64,000 nucleotides of DNA from Isoetes taiwanensis (GCA_021234155.1 JAJEKV010000012.1:8150448-8214447), one strand, 5' to 3'. Shown: positions 11,101-23,949, counted from the stretch's first letter. A program made the numbers and translations. The notes: generated from the sequence alone by a model not told the origin.

Positions 11101-14100
11101 AATGTTCCTAATCTATTTTGGGGATCAAAAAGTTACAACCTCAAGAACAGATTGAATTGAATGATTCACGCCTTATAGGAAGGTGATAAGTTGTAAAAAT
11201 AAAGCTAAATAAAGGTTACACAAAGGAACCATGCTAGCTTCAATTTTTGCCGGAACTAAGCAACAACTACATTAACGTAACACACGTTAACTTCAGCTTC
11301 TGAAGCAGCTCCACAAAAGTTTCCTGCTGGTATTTCCACCAAATAAGATAGCCCCTGAGTTTATTTTGTTGCATCTCTAGCAACTCTTTCAACAATGAGG
11401 AAAAGTTCTTCCACAGAGTGGAGAAGTTCGAGCATTTCGGAAAAGCATGGCACTCATATAAGTGCTTTCATATAATAAGGGTAAAACCATAACTCTCGGG
11501 ATGTTTTGCCTTTGTCCAAGCCCTTTTTCCAAGTGATAAGAGCTTAGATGTGCCTGCCCTAGTCATAGAGTGTCAGGAATGATCTAATCAAATGATAGAT
11601 GTACATAAAAGTACACGTACATATATATGTGTACTAAATGACGACAGGGTTTATCCATAACATGTTTATACCGTGTAATGATAAACATTATCAGGTGGAA
11701 CATCATGCTGAGATGTTGACTTCTTTATAGGCTTCTCTACTCGTTTTCTTTTAAACTTACCTATGTACTGGATATTCTGCATTTAAAACACCCTGTTGAT
11801 TTAGTGACTCAAAATTTCCTTGTGTATATTGGGATGCTTTCTTTTAGCTTGATACATCGGACCAAATGCTTTGAATTGTGGCCTAAGTGTCATTGTACAG
11901 TTGGAGCTCTAGAGATCAGATGCAAAGTTTTCAAAAGACGTTGGTTTCAAGGCCTTTGTCTGAAATATAAGCAACTGCTGCTGAACAAACCAGATCAAGT
12001 GTTTCTATTTGTGAACTGTATCAAATGCTGAATCATTTGTGTTGAAGAAAGCTTCCAAAAGTAGATCCATTTTTTATTACCGAGACAAAAGCCTCTTTAC
12101 AAGAGAACATAGTACATCACAGTCTGCTGCCACCAACAACACCCACCCAATGGAACTTTCGGAAAGCTTACATCTTGCTCCCTTACGACTCTGGGAACAT
12201 GAGGTAATGGAGATGGGCAACCAGAGAGAGAGAGTAAGAGAGATGCACAGTTGGTAAAAGCTTTCTTTCATTTATGAAGGTTAGGATAGAATGCAATAAA
12301 TGCTTTACTAAGTCCTTTCAAGAGGTTAACCACTTGTCCATGCATTGTCTGACGTCTTCCATCAGGTTAACATAACATTCATTCATCTACCATGAAGCCA
12401 TATTCTTTATTTAGATACGTAGAGTTTGTCTAGCATATGTCATTCATCATTCATGTGGCCTGGATAATAAATCAGCTGTGTACCAGAAATATTAATACGG
12501 ATGGTTTCAAGCCAAATCTAGAAACTCATTTGGCTCCAGTGCTTGCAACACATATCGAGGCAGAGCTTTCTAACGAAGGCAATGGTGTGGCAATTCCACT
12601 AGGGAAAGCACATCATCCTCTTCTTCTGCAGGTTAGATCATCTTCTCTATACTAGATAGCATTAGAAACTATCATTTCTTTAATCTCTTGACAAACCCAA
12701 GACTTTTTTGCTTTCAGATCCTTGCAGAAGAACTGCAGTGCAAACCTTGCGAGATTGTAGACTTTGAGTTGCATGTCTGTGATACGCAGCCTAGCTGTGT
12801 TGGCGGTGCCCAGGAAGAGTTTATTTTCTCTGGGAGACTCGATAACCTGGCATCATCATTCTGTGCGCTACGTGCACTCATTGATAGTTGTGCAACTTCG
12901 AGTGCATTGACAGATGAGACAAACATACGAATGGTCGCCCTTTTGATAATGAGGAGGTATAGTATGGTTTATGCATATTTAGATGAATGGACTAGTATCG
13001 AAAGTAGCAAAGTGTAACTGGGGTTCTTGTTGTTATGAGTTCTCAAAAAGCTTCAATCTTTGCCCAGGAAAAAGTTGCCAAGCATGTGGTTAAGATCACC
13101 AAGATCTTGAAGTGCACAAGAATCACAATAAATGATGAATCAAGATGAGGAAAACAAAGGGCATAAAAATAGGTGCCTAAAAGACCAAGGTTCTGGTCCA
13201 CAATCCTTTCAATGGTACAAGTGCACTAGTTCGCTATGTGTCATGGGTACAGTACAACCCAGAAAGTACCTATCCAGTAGAATGTGGGCTCGTAGCTTAG
13301 TGGTAGGACACCTGGTTTGCCAGCAGGAGATCCTGGGTTTGATATCTAGCTGGTCTATTTTCGATTTTCTAGCACTGCAATGCATGCTTTTTGCAGCAGG
13401 AAGCTCCTAGCCTGCAGTTGGGCATGTTAGATCAGAAGCAGACTCAGAAAAGCTGAAATTAGTACTGCACCATAAGAATAGTAGATTACTCAAGTTTATG
13501 GACATGTAGGCATATAAGGAAGTGAAGCAGTAATATGACCTTGAGATATCTACACATAGTAATTTGAGATTGATAGACCATAAAAAAGCGGACTAATTTG
13601 TTGTTTTGTTGAAGCTTGTTTTAGCGAATCTGACTTTTCCGTTCAAAGTGCAGGTTGGTTCTGGTCTGCCCAAGGGGCTGGTTCGCCAGTACTGTTTGAG
13701 ACAATGAAACGTGTGTCCTTGTTGCTAGCATCTAATATGAAGGCTGAGGGTATTGTGGAAAGAACAATCAGGAAATCCTTTTTAGGTTTGTAAGCAACAC
13801 TGTCATTATTAAAATTCTATAATTTAAATTCCAAAGTTTGTGTCTTCCAGTGTCTGCAGATATGGCTCATGCATTGCATCCCAATTACCCCGAGAAACAC
13901 GAAGATACTCATCAACCGAAGCTTAACAAAGGTCTCGTCATAAAACACAATGCTAATCAACGATATGCAACAAATGCAGTTACAGCATTTTTGTTCAAAG
14001 AAGTTGCAGAAGCTTGTTCTATACCGATTCAGGTGTGATGAGAAATAGTAACCCTTTTTATCTGGCTCTTCTTGAACGATCTTCAACAATTGATTTTGCA

Positions 14101-14670
14101 GAACTTTGTTGTCCGTGAATGACATGGGCTGTGGATCAACAATTGGCCCTATACTGGCATCTGGTATCGCATACGACTGTTGATTGTGGTATGCCTCAAC
14201 TGTCCATGCACAGGTTTGTTTTGCTCCCTACCAAAGCACCAAAAGATGAAAGAATAATCACTATCTAAAGACTATCAATGTTGTCAAGTAAATTCTCTTT
14301 TACTGTACTGTTCATTGCATGCTCATGGACTTGGCCACATGGTGATGTAAACTTCTAGAAGACGGAAGTTTGACTAGCAATATGATATGGCACTTCAGGG
14401 CTTATAAGATTCAACAGATGTTTAGACTTCAGCACGTTTAGACCAGTACCTAAGTACTTGCTCTTTAAAACACAACGTGTGCAGAATGAGGATATATGAA
14501 TGTAAAACGCCTGACAAATATGTCCCTTATTACGTTGCAATTTTTTTTATCTTTGCAGCATCAGGGAAATGTGCGGTGTGAAAGATATTGATATTGCATA
14601 CCGCCATTTCAAAGCATTCTATGAGACATTCTCTTCTATTGATGTAGCCAGCTCAACATTGGGCGGGTAG
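8145..14670 (+). CDS. DAP: Aspartyl aminopeptidase (M18), ten exons, frame breaks
   Basis: Encodes an M18 dinuclear-zinc aminopeptidase that removes N-terminal Asp/Glu. Exons: 8145-8369, 9258-9345, 10328-10462, 10800-11072, 12487-12631, 12718-12956, 13654-13785, 13851-14032, 14102-14213, 14559-14670, all GT-AG with matching phases. Exon 1 is a 75-residue Arg/Ser/Ala-rich leader suggesting plastid or mitochondrial targeting; an in-frame ATG also exists at 8130. Family motifs in order: AAHTDSP (metal His), [24 protein letters not shown] (metal Asp), the EE pair at the end of exon 6, [11 protein letters not shown], [11 protein letters not shown] (metal Asp), [13 protein letters not shown], and MPQLSMHS (metal His). 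Single-base breaks sit in exon 3 (T run), exon 6 (T run before GATAATGAGGAG), exon 7 (GGTCTGCC) and exon 9 (three). The usual DHEE reads DNEE. Either a recent pseudogene or uncorrected sequence errors. Confidence 0.9.
13286..13356 (+). repeat. tRNA-derived pseudogene or SINE head in DAP intron 6
   Basis: GGGCTCG/CTGGTCT can form a wobble-rich acceptor stem. TAGCTTAGTGG fits the A box. CCTGG-TTTGCCA-GCAGG is an anticodon arm with loop triplet TGC and one mismatch, followed by a 5-nt variable loop. CTGGG-TTTGATA-TCTAG is the T arm with a degenerate B box. The D stem is poor, so it is not a functional tRNA. No SINE body or poly(A) tail was defined. Confidence 0.5.
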
Positions 14671-16753
14671 AAAATTATTCAAAGGTCTGTATATTTTTTG
14701 CCATATTCATTTACCACCATTTAATAATAGAGGGTCTTCATGCCCTTTATGAAAGGGATGTTTGCCCCTTGTCTTGGTGCATGCGTACATGCTTTTCTTC
14801 TTTGGAATTGGTTAAGGTTTTTAAACTCTTGGATGAGTAATGGAAAAGTTGGGAGGATGAAAATTGAAATGTGGACAATACATTTGAGCATACCAGACAT
14901 ATGTTAAATTGTTTGGGACCCAATGGAAATGTGGGGTCCTGTAGTAAAAGGCCTAAAGATTGTGGTCTGAATTAAACATGGTGATGGGGGAGACGTTAAG
15001 TTGTTATCCTATTTATCACATTAACATGCAAGGACTGAAAAGATACAAAAGGTGGTTGATGTTTAGTGCATTCTTGCAATAAAATAAGCGAGGTGGAGGG
15101 ATGTAGGAATGGAGGCCTAAGCTTGCAAACTCAGATCTGTGGCTTGATGTAGATTTTGGGTTACGTCCAAATTTGGCAGATGAGAGATTGTTGAATCCAT
15201 TTCAAGAGTCGCATTATTTCCGTTCCAAAGCATGTTGTTGAAGTTCATAAGATCGATTTCATTCTTATGGGCATCAGGAGCCACATTCCCTTTGTTTTTA
15301 TGCTGGTCAAACCTGAAAGAACATGAATCCGTCAGTATTCTGAAATCTGCCATATCCAGAAACTGTGAACCATAAGTTAAACAAAAAAGAAAATAAAGGT
15401 CTCGAGCATTTTCTATTAGTGATGTTGAGCATTTCTTATGGTGATGACTACTTTGTCTCGTTCATTAACATAACTGATGTATTGAGCAAAATCTGCAATA
15501 ATTCCTGGCTTCGTAGACAAGTGTGTTTTTATGGTTTGAAGCTTTCAGTCAACGGTTCATTCTTTTCTAAAGGGTGAAATCGCACTAATGGACGCCGAAG
15601 TCTTGAAAAAAATCTCATCCAATCAAATTTAAAGATTTTTATTCCTGAAATATTGACGACAATTAGCTGTTTATTCTTTGAATTTGTTAATGTATCGATG
15701 ACAAACAGTTGATGGACCAGAACAAGCCATTTGATTGGAATTCCAATTTCCGACTATGATATTTTTGCTGAAAACAGCTATAAGAATTTTGGATGATCCA
15801 GATGCAAATGTGCACTTCATCATGTGCATTGTAGATTAGGATGAAACTTGAGTAGAAGTTGGCAATCATGATGTTAAACTATCTATCTATTTTTTAGAAT
15901 ACGTTGACATAACCCGTGATTCCCAAATCAATCAAATACAGATCTTACTTTCGATAAAGAGATCCCATGTTAATTTATTGCATGTGGGATTATCACAAAA
16001 ATCAAGGAAACATTGAATATAAAATGTTTTTATCAATTAAAATGCATGGCTTAAAAGCTTTTGGTTTGAGATATTGCATACACTTTTCTTGAGAAAAAAA
16101 GGGTACGTCTAACCCATGAAATCTCCACATGAAATAGGTCTATCTAAAATTAATAAGAATAATTCAAATATCCTATTATGGATCAAGATTGGATGTTCAA
16201 GATTGAACCCATTTATTCAATGGTTGAGATTGAGACAAAAATAAGAATGTGTTGAGCCACTATTGGCAATATTGATCCATTTTACCATAATACACTACTA
16301 TTGAACCATGGTCCACTATTGGTGACCCTCCAAAAGTATAATATCACACGCGGTTGAATGATCATCTTATTAATCTTTACACGTGTTTCGTAGTACATAA
16401 GCGATGACAAAGGAGGAGATTAAGAATGGAATTATGTAAGTATTCTTGTTCCTATAGTATGTAAGGTGAGGTTTGCATGTACATGCAAAAAGTCATTGCT
16501 AGCAACACAAAGATTGTGCACAATGCACAAAGAAAGGAATGTTATTGTTTTGCGAACGACAAAACATAAAGCTAAATAAACAAGTATATACCTACAATAT
16601 GTTATAACAATTTTGCAACAGAAGGCCATTCGACACAAAAAAACAAAGAAAAGATATTAGATCATTTTTTCTTTGTAAGAATAAAATAAGAAGCTACAAT
16701 AGAATGAAGAAATGCAATACCTAGTAAGTTTTGATTCCATATTGAACCTTGGC
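14671..16753. other. DAP 3' flank to extensin 3' flank, no gene recognised
   Basis: AT-rich DNA between the DAP stop codon and the convergent extensin stop. It must hold both 3' UTRs and poly(A) signals, but I could not assign these. Short reading frames here show no recognisable domains. Confidence 0.5.
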
Positions 16754-17623
16754 TTAGGGCTGGAAGGGAGGTTCGAGGGGGGAAGGAGGAGGAGCAGAGT
16801 AGAAATACCTGTGAGGGGGAGATGACTTCCTGTAAGGGGGAGGTGATTTTCTGAAAACAGGAGGAGATTTTCTATACGGGGGAGGAGGGGAAGTATACCG
16901 AAAAGCAGGAGGGAGCCAATGGTGGAATGGAGGAGGGGGGCTAGTGTAGCGATATCTAGGGCCATGAGCAGGAGATGGCTCTTCTGAAGGTGGAGGAAGA
17001 TGTGGAGGGGATTTTCTAGGATGAAATGGAGGAGGGGTGCTTTTGTGTTTGTTATGGATAGGAGACGGTGGAGGAGGAGGAGGGCTCTTGTATTTGTAGT
17101 GAGGAAAAGAAAGAGGAGGAGGAGGAGGTGATCTCTTGAGTTTGTAATGAGGAGGAGGTGGAGAATAAGGTATTAGGTATTTGCCTAATGGGGAATATGG
17201 TGCAAGGGGTGGATTATTGTAGATAAATGGAATAGGAGGCGGAGGGGGGCTGCTATATTTGTATAACTGTGGTGGAGGAGGTGGGGGGCTTTTGTAATGG
17301 TATGGAGGCGGAGGAGATGGTGGAGGAGGACTTTTATATCTATATAGTGGTGGTGGTGGTGGAGGACTCTTGTATCTATATGGAGGTGGTGGAGATGGAG
17401 ATGGAGGAGGTGGACTTTTGTATCTATATGGTGGAGGAGGAGCACTCTTGTATCTATATGGAGGAGGCGGAGGACTCACGTATCCATATATTGTTGGGGA
17501 AGAAGACTCATCCTGAGCAGGATATATCCTCATAGAAGAAGATTCATAGTGAGTAGCATATGCAACACACGAGCATACAATAAGCATCTCAAGAATGTAG
17601 AGGTGGAACATCCTTTGCGCCAT
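16754..17623 (-). CDS. Extensin-like hydroxyproline-rich cell wall protein
   Basis: A 289-residue single-exon protein. An N-terminal hydrophobic segment (MAQRMFHLYILEMLIVCSCV) with a likely cleavage after AYA sends it to the secretory route. The mature part is repeats of SPPPP blocks alternating with YRYKS or YKYKS. The Ser-Pro(n) blocks are the known sites of Pro hydroxylation and arabinosylation. The Y-X-Y motifs are the known sites of isodityrosine cross-linking, so this looks like a wall-crosslinking extensin. The C-terminal third shifts to FRKSPPPYRKS. The frame is open five bases further upstream at a GTG, but the first ATG is at 17623. The repeats also create long spurious frames on the opposite strand. 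A TATA box lies 45 bases upstream. Confidence 0.93.
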   Translation of the reverse strand: MAQRMFHLYILEMLIVCSCVAYATHYESSSMRIYPAQDESSSPTIYGYVSPPPPPYRYKSAPPPPYRYKSPPPPSPSPPPPYRYKSPPPPPPLYRYKSPPPPSPPPPYHYKSPPPPPPQLYKYSSPPPPPIPFIYNNPPLAPYSPLGKYLIPYSPPPPHYKLKRSPPPPPLSFPHYKYKSPPPPPPSPIHNKHKSTPPPFHPRKSPPHLPPPSEEPSPAHGPRYRYTSPPPPFHHWLPPAFRYTSPPPPYRKSPPVFRKSPPPYRKSSPPHRYFYSAPPPSPLEPPFQP

Positions 17624-17667
17624 AGCCACACTCGCACTCGCGTCTGAAACGAATTGAAAGTAACTTG

Positions 17668-17675
17668 TTTATATA
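17668..17675 (-). promoter_or_regulatory. TATA box of the extensin gene
   Basis: TATATAAA on the minus strand, 45 bases before the ATG at 17623. This spacing puts the transcription start about 15 bases before the ATG, giving a very short leader. Confidence 0.6.
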
Positions 17676-17689
17676 GGCACCAGAGTGGG

Positions 17690-20600
17690 ATCATTGAGAT
17701 GTTTCATGAAAGAAGATGTTGGATTGGGTAGAGCATTGATGTGGGCATGTAATTGTCTAGGCACATCTTTTGCGAGCACGCGCGACGAAACGGCGACAGC
17801 GAGGTTGCAATCAGAGGTTGAAGATAGGATGAAAAGCAACCTAGGCATGGCAGTTTGTGGGGTCTTGAGCAATCAAGGGGATGCTTTAGTTGGCATTTTG
17901 CATCACTAAAGCCTGGTCTAGGTCTGTTGCAACAAGGATGTTCTCTGCCTCCCCAAAGCACAAATTCTCTGCTCCTTTAAAGTGCCTGCCTTTACAGCCA
18001 ATAAGTTGCTTCCACCTGTCCGGATCTCTTTCCCTTAAATATTTTCTGAAATATTTTTCTAGGTCACTATCATGTGGGGATATGGCAGGGCTCAAACAGC
18101 ACAGAATTTTTCTGCCATAGCCCAGCTAGTTCAATTTCCAGCATAAGTTTTCTCCAAAGTTTATTCTAATCCGGCCTGTTTCTACTCCAAAAATGCATTC
18201 TTGGCAGGATGAATTTAGGGCTTGACCTGGCCTTTACCTTTATTTCAGCTACTGCCGGAACCAGCTGTGGCGCCTCTGCAAAATCTTGAAAGCTTTTGCA
18301 GACAGATTAGCAAATTGGGTTATGTGCTGCGGCCTTTTTTTCTCGAGAAATCCGCTCTGGAATACAGCAGCTTTTAATTCCTGCAAATCCTCATTTTCTC
18401 GAGCGCCGGAGCATTGCTGTGTTCGCAACCAAGCTGTCTATACAAAAGCAAAAACAAAAACGACGCACAGATGTGCAAATGATTTACATGATTACACAAG
18501 TCCATATGCTTCCAAAGTAACAATATCACTTGATGCACATTCTTCGAAAGAAAGCATAATATTTACATGTGCTAGTCACCCACACATACCTTAAATTCCT
18601 ATATTACTTTTTGCATATGTATATCCATTTATGTTTTTTTGCATGTCTCACATGATCATCCACCATTGTAGGGTTTCTGTTGTGTGGCGAGCCTGAATAG
18701 CCCCTCCATATTGGGAAGTTCTCTGTGACACGTGAACGCGTTACCCCTCTATGATATGAAATGTTTTGCGTGGCACCCATGATTATCTTCCCATTGGTTT
18801 TGGGGATTCATCGAGCCGTTGCAATGGGTAGGTAGTTTCTTATATCTAAGAATTGTCTGTTGTTGTTCTTTGTTTTGAGTTAAGTGGAGGCACATCTTTG
18901 AATGCTTTGTTGTTTTTGGTAGATTCTTTACTAGCATGCTGGGATTTTATTCGATTTCTTGTGACTAGGTTCATGTGTCATGGATTATTGGGAACTACTT
19001 CTTGCGCAACGTCTGGACGGGTTACCCTTCTCGTCTTGCTCCATCGCACGATACCTCTTTCTAATCGTAAAAGGACCAATGTTGTTCCTATCTTCATCAA
19101 AATCAAATTGAGTTTGGGACCATGCGTTGCTTTCTTCCATATTGATTTAACTGTCACTAGCAACGATTATCTATAGAAAAGCTATGTTGAGGTAGCGCTT
19201 TCCTGATAGGCCAAACACCATATAAAATATAACAAAGGGCAACTCTTAGATTTCATTTCCTAAAAATCCATTGCGAGTTACTTACCCCCACTAAGGGCAC
19301 ATTTCCATTATCCGAGCTTTGGGGCTGCAATATGCCTCGTGGCAAACTCAGCCATTAAACCGAAGCATTTTCATTGATTCAAGTGTCGATTTTATGTCGA
19401 CTGGCCCGTGTCGACCGTTAAATTAGAAATGATCTCAATTTTTCTTCTTGGGTTTGATGATATGGCACAATCATTAAACCCGCACTATGCCCTAATGGAG
19501 ATCCACTCTAATCTTCGTGATAGCCTCACTCAAATCAAAGATCAGTGATAGTGACAAAAATTCGTGCACGAGGGTTGCATGTATGGCATGCCTTTCTCTC
19601 CCTAGACTACATGTAGCACAAAGCGTGTTTCTCATCTTCTAGTTTTGTCAATCTACAAAATGAGCAATCATTGAAATCATGTAGTACAAAATTCTTTTGC
19701 ACTTCACCCATTTCCACCTCTAAACGATATTATTTTGATCTCAATTATGATATACAAATCATTTTGGCCAAATGGCGCATCATTCCTGCTTATAAAAATT
19801 CCATCTTTGTATCTGGTCCCTCCAACATTTTCATTGTTGCTTTATGCACTACCAATCCTTAACTTTCAAGTCTATGACTTGGTAAACCACATTTTTGTTA
19901 CCATCTCCTATCATTCCATCCAACTTGTGAGCTTATTGTACCATCCTAACAAGCATCCTAGTGTTTGGGTTAGAGCCTCTGTTTCTACGGAAATTAATTA
20001 TATCTCAGTGAGCATCATCGCATATGGTGTTTGAATGTTTAGTTCTAACTTTGCCAAGATAACACGCTTTTGAACCTACTCTACTTCTTGGGCCCACGAC
20101 AAGGACTACACATGGGGCACCCGCTAAGAAATATGAGCAGTGTTTCACACTCATTAACTTATGCCGGGCTTGCATCACTCCATCTACTCTGTTAATAGTA
20201 GCTTCTTTTCCCTTGATGGTCACCACCTTCCTGCAACTATAGAAGCTACGTAATTATGGGATTGGTTTGTCTTTTACCTTCTTTCTTATTTATCTTCTTT
20301 CATGTCCACTCCTTTTTCTATCAGCTCCTTGTTTAGCATCTCTAGTGTATAATCCATAGCCAAGAGGAGTCCCAAAGCACCTTCCAGAATCACATGCATG
20401 AACCTCAAAGGAAGTGTGGCAGCTGTGTTTGAAGGGTGGCAAAAAAACCCCTTGTATACACATTCTTCTTAAAAGGTCGTTTGACCCCTCTTTGTAATTA
20501 GACCAATGCTTAAAATACCTCTAAACCCCGAAAGCATAGGGTATGTAAATGGTCAACAAAATCCCCTTCTACTAAACTCTCATGGGTTACGCCGATCAAA

Positions 20601-22240
20601 GGTGAATCCCTCAGGCATGAACATGAAAGGTTCCGTTTTAGGGCTTCCACTTCTGTATATATAATGAAGTCTACAACTTTTTCTAAAACTCATTGTATGT
20701 AAATGTCTCTTCTTGTGCAAAATTGCTTCTACAACGAGCTTCATTCCATGTTCCCTAAGATATTGTTCATAAGCTTAGAAAGAGGCACATAGTTTTTCTT
20801 GGATCAATACAAGTACCTAGTGCAGGGATAACTTCAAAGGATGAAGCTCTCACATGGCTTAAAGCTTTGAAGAACAGGTTGAAGTCTAAGGCTGCGTGCT
20901 CAATGCCACTAGAACAAAAGTATTTATGGAACTGGAGTTAAGATTTTATAGCTTCAAGAAGGTGGATCCAATTCAACAGCAGGGGATCAAGAGGTCCTAA
21001 CTTAAAAATATCAAAGGAACATCAAACAAATAAATTCTTGAATGACTTAGATGACTTGTTTTAGCGAGACATTTACCATCGTAGAAGACTCTAAATCCAA
21101 CAAGCAAAGCTTTTATTGATAAAGGTAACGTTTGTTTTTAAATAAAAACTCTAGTCTCAAGGCTTTAGAGACATAGAAGTGTCTAAAACTGTAGACTTTT
21201 ACGAACCGAATTTTTAAAGCCAAATTTGAACCCTCTCGCATGCAATTTATCCCAATACACGCCTCTACTGGGCCCATATATGTATAGAAATTGGTAAATA
21301 AAACCCCTAAAGTTCACGTAGGATAAAATAGAGGGACAAAATGTGAACTTGGAAAGGATGGAGATTTCTTATCCCAATGATTCTTCTGCATTCTTTTTTT
21401 AGCTGAGTGGTTTGTCTAAATCAGCTAGAAGTTGTGAAGAATGATATGGCTATTTAGGACATTTCACTTGATTCTATTCTATTCATTAGGACCCGCCCAA
21501 ATAATTAGCATCACTTTAGGCAATGAAGTTTCCACTACGTGCCTTCCCACGCTTAACAACTAGGAAAGCCAAGGACATACATGCAGCTAAAATGGTCTTT
21601 TCCCTTTGAGGTTGGATTTCTAATTGAGCATTAAAAAATATTCTAAACTGCGGAAATCATGAGAAAGTATTATAATGAAAAAAATACTATTTATGTCGTT
21701 TCACGTTGCATATATAAATATATTTGCCTATTATAGTCATTTCTTATAGGATAATAGTTGACCTTGGCATATCTTAGTATATATTGTGTGACTCTCCCCT
21801 TCAGATACAATCATTTGACATAAGATATTCCTATATGTATGAAGTAAATGACACCAAGTTGTCCTTGTGTGCAATCTTTGTATAATGTACTTAAGTCTCC
21901 CTAGAAGATTGACAAGTTATATTTAAGTAGATTTTGTTTAATCTTGACTAGATCGTCAAAGACATATTAAATGCATATGCTTAAAAACATTTCAAATACA
22001 ATATGCACATGACTACATCTTAATTTTTGTGTTTTTATAATGCAAAAATTGGTGAAACTTCAGAAATACTACAACATCCACCTTCTTGCAAATTTTGACA
22101 GATTTCGCGGTATCTTTTTTTAAGTTGTTCTTTTACATTCCTCCTCTAGAATTGTGCTCGTTGCTTAGACATCTTACCAATGTCCATGTTCTTGTTGGCA
22201 TCTATTGAAAAATGTTATAAGTGTTAGCTTATGAAGTACA
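17690..22240. other. Long intergenic region, nothing recognised
   Basis: About 4.5 kb between the extensin promoter and the pectate lyase promoter. It contains only short frames without recognisable families. A decayed coding-like stretch around 18853-19176 gave no identification. No tandem repeats or inverted-repeat elements stood out. Confidence 0.45.
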
Positions 22241-22250
22241 CTTTTCTATC

Positions 22251-22259
22251 CTATAAAGG
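22251..22259 (+). promoter_or_regulatory. Possible TATA box of the pectate lyase gene
   Basis: CTATAAAGG, 133 bases before the proposed ATG at 22384. It is a reasonable core promoter but not unique in this AT-rich flank. Confidence 0.4.
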
Positions 22260-22383
22260 ATGAACGAGATGTCATTGTGGCATTGTAGAACTCTTTTGTC
22301 ATTGATATGCTTCTTCCTTATATGCTACATAGTTTTGCTTAATTTTATCATTAGAAGGTCATTAGAGTTGAGCATTATAAGTG

Positions 22384-23786
22384 ATGCTAGGGCTACGAAA
22401 GTCTTCCATTATGATCAATGGAGGACTAAACATGCATACAAACTTTTGTCTAAGTATATGTATCATGCTTTTAATGCTATTTGAAGCAATAGAGAATGCT
22501 TTAGCAACAACGGGTAATGTGATAGATGATTGTTGGATGGGAAATTCAAACTGGAATGAAAATAGAATGAGATTGGCAGATTGTGTAGTGGGTTTTGGTC
22601 GAAATGCCTTAGGAGGAAAAGGGGGAAACATTTATGTTGTCACTGATTCAGGTGATGATCCGGTGAAACCATGGAAGGGGACTTTACGTTATGGGGCCGT
22701 TCAGAAAGAACCTCTTTGGATCATTTTTCAAAATGACATGAGAATAAAGTTGAAAGCTGAACTTATCATCACAAGCTTCAAAACGATTGATGGCAGAGGT
22801 GCAAATGTTCAACTTGGTTTTGGTAGCCCTTGCATTACAATACAGTTTGTGACCAATGTTATAATACATGGTCTTACTTTGCATGATTGCACACCTAGTC
22901 AACCCCAACGAGTCATCAGTTCCACGACCCATACTGGGAGGAGAGGTCAATCCGATGGGGATGCTATTGATATTTTTGGATCTAGTAATATTTGGATTGA
23001 TCATAATTCATTTGCTCGTTCTAGTGATGGGCTTGTTGACATTATCCGTTCATCAACAGATATCACAGTTTCAAATAATTATTACTCAAACCATAACAAG
23101 GTATAGGTAAAATCTATTTTCAATTTACTTGCAACTTCAACATGCTGACATTCCTTGATTTCTCCTGTAGGTAATGTTATTTGGCCATTCTGATAGTTAT
23201 ACTCTTGATAGGGGAATGAGGGTGACCGTTTTATACAACCATTTTGGGCCAAAGTTAACACAGAGAATGCCCAGGTCCTACACCTTCTTTTTCTTCTCCA
23301 TTTTTTTTCTTTGGAATTCGTGAATGTAATAGGAGTTTAAATCTGTTTATCTTATTTGGTTTTGTAGAGTACGTTATGGCATCGTCCATGTGGTAAACAA
23401 TTTCTACGAGGGATGGGGCAAAAGTGCAATAGGAGGAAGTAGCTCTCCAAGAATTCTAAGTGAAGGGAATCGATTTGAGGCTCTTAATGTAAAAGCTGTA
23501 TGAGCTTGACCTTAAACAAATATTCATATAATTGAACATATCATAGTACATTGCTAACATAGACATGTTACAGGTGACGAAGTCTGAAGGAGTTGGAGGT
23601 GATGGATTATGGAGATCGAATGGTGACATGTTTCTTAATGGGGCTTTCTTTATACAGAGAGGCAGTGGCAATGTCAACCTTGGTTATTCATCATCCCAAA
23701 GCTTCATAGTAAAGCCTGCATCATGGGTGCTAACCATGACTGCTCGAGCGGGTCCTTTATCTTGTAGAAAAGGAAGGGCATGTTAA
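22384..23786 (+). CDS. Pectate lyase (PL1 family), secreted, four exons
   Basis: Cleaves de-esterified homogalacturonan by beta-elimination in the wall. Exons 22384-23100, 23171-23274, 23368-23497 and 23574-23786, with introns of 70, 93 and 76 bases and all phases consistent, give 387 residues. The N-terminus has a hydrophobic signal ([21 protein letters not shown]). The core is the plant PL1 fold: NVIDDCW...[65 protein letters not shown], then DGLVDI (calcium-binding Asp region), [20 protein letters not shown], and [21 protein letters not shown] containing the catalytic Arg stretch. The protein ends SCRKGRAC. No frame break is seen. The start could instead be the Met at 22411. Expression may be tied to growth or pollen, but the sequence does not say. 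Confidence 0.95.
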
Positions 23787-23907
23787 AAAGATAATATTCG
23801 TCACACTATTTGCTTTATATTTGCCTTTCAAATGGACCAATAGAGCAACATTGGTGTGATGTGCATTCTTCTAGACTAGTTGATCTCCTTTTTCTTTCAT
23901 TTTCTTC

Positions 23908-23949
23908 CCTTGACTTCAAGGACCCTAGCACATGTCCTTGAAGTCAAGG
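23908..23949. repeat. 16-bp perfect hairpin after the pectate lyase gene
   Basis: CCTTGACTTCAAGGAC at 23908 and its exact complement ending at 23949, with a 10-base loop. Each arm is itself nearly palindromic. It lies 122 bases past the stop codon, probably inside or just after the 3' UTR. Confidence 0.8.

Noticed and set aside
13286-13356. Functional tRNA-Ala or tRNA-Gly gene
   Set aside because: D stem is unpaired, B box is mutated (GGTTTGATATC) and the acceptor has a mismatch and many wobbles.
17269-17535. Open frames on the plus strand and shifted minus frames over the extensin (E/V-rich and H/L-rich)
   Set aside because: They are shadows of the proline-rich repeat; codon repetition keeps every frame open.
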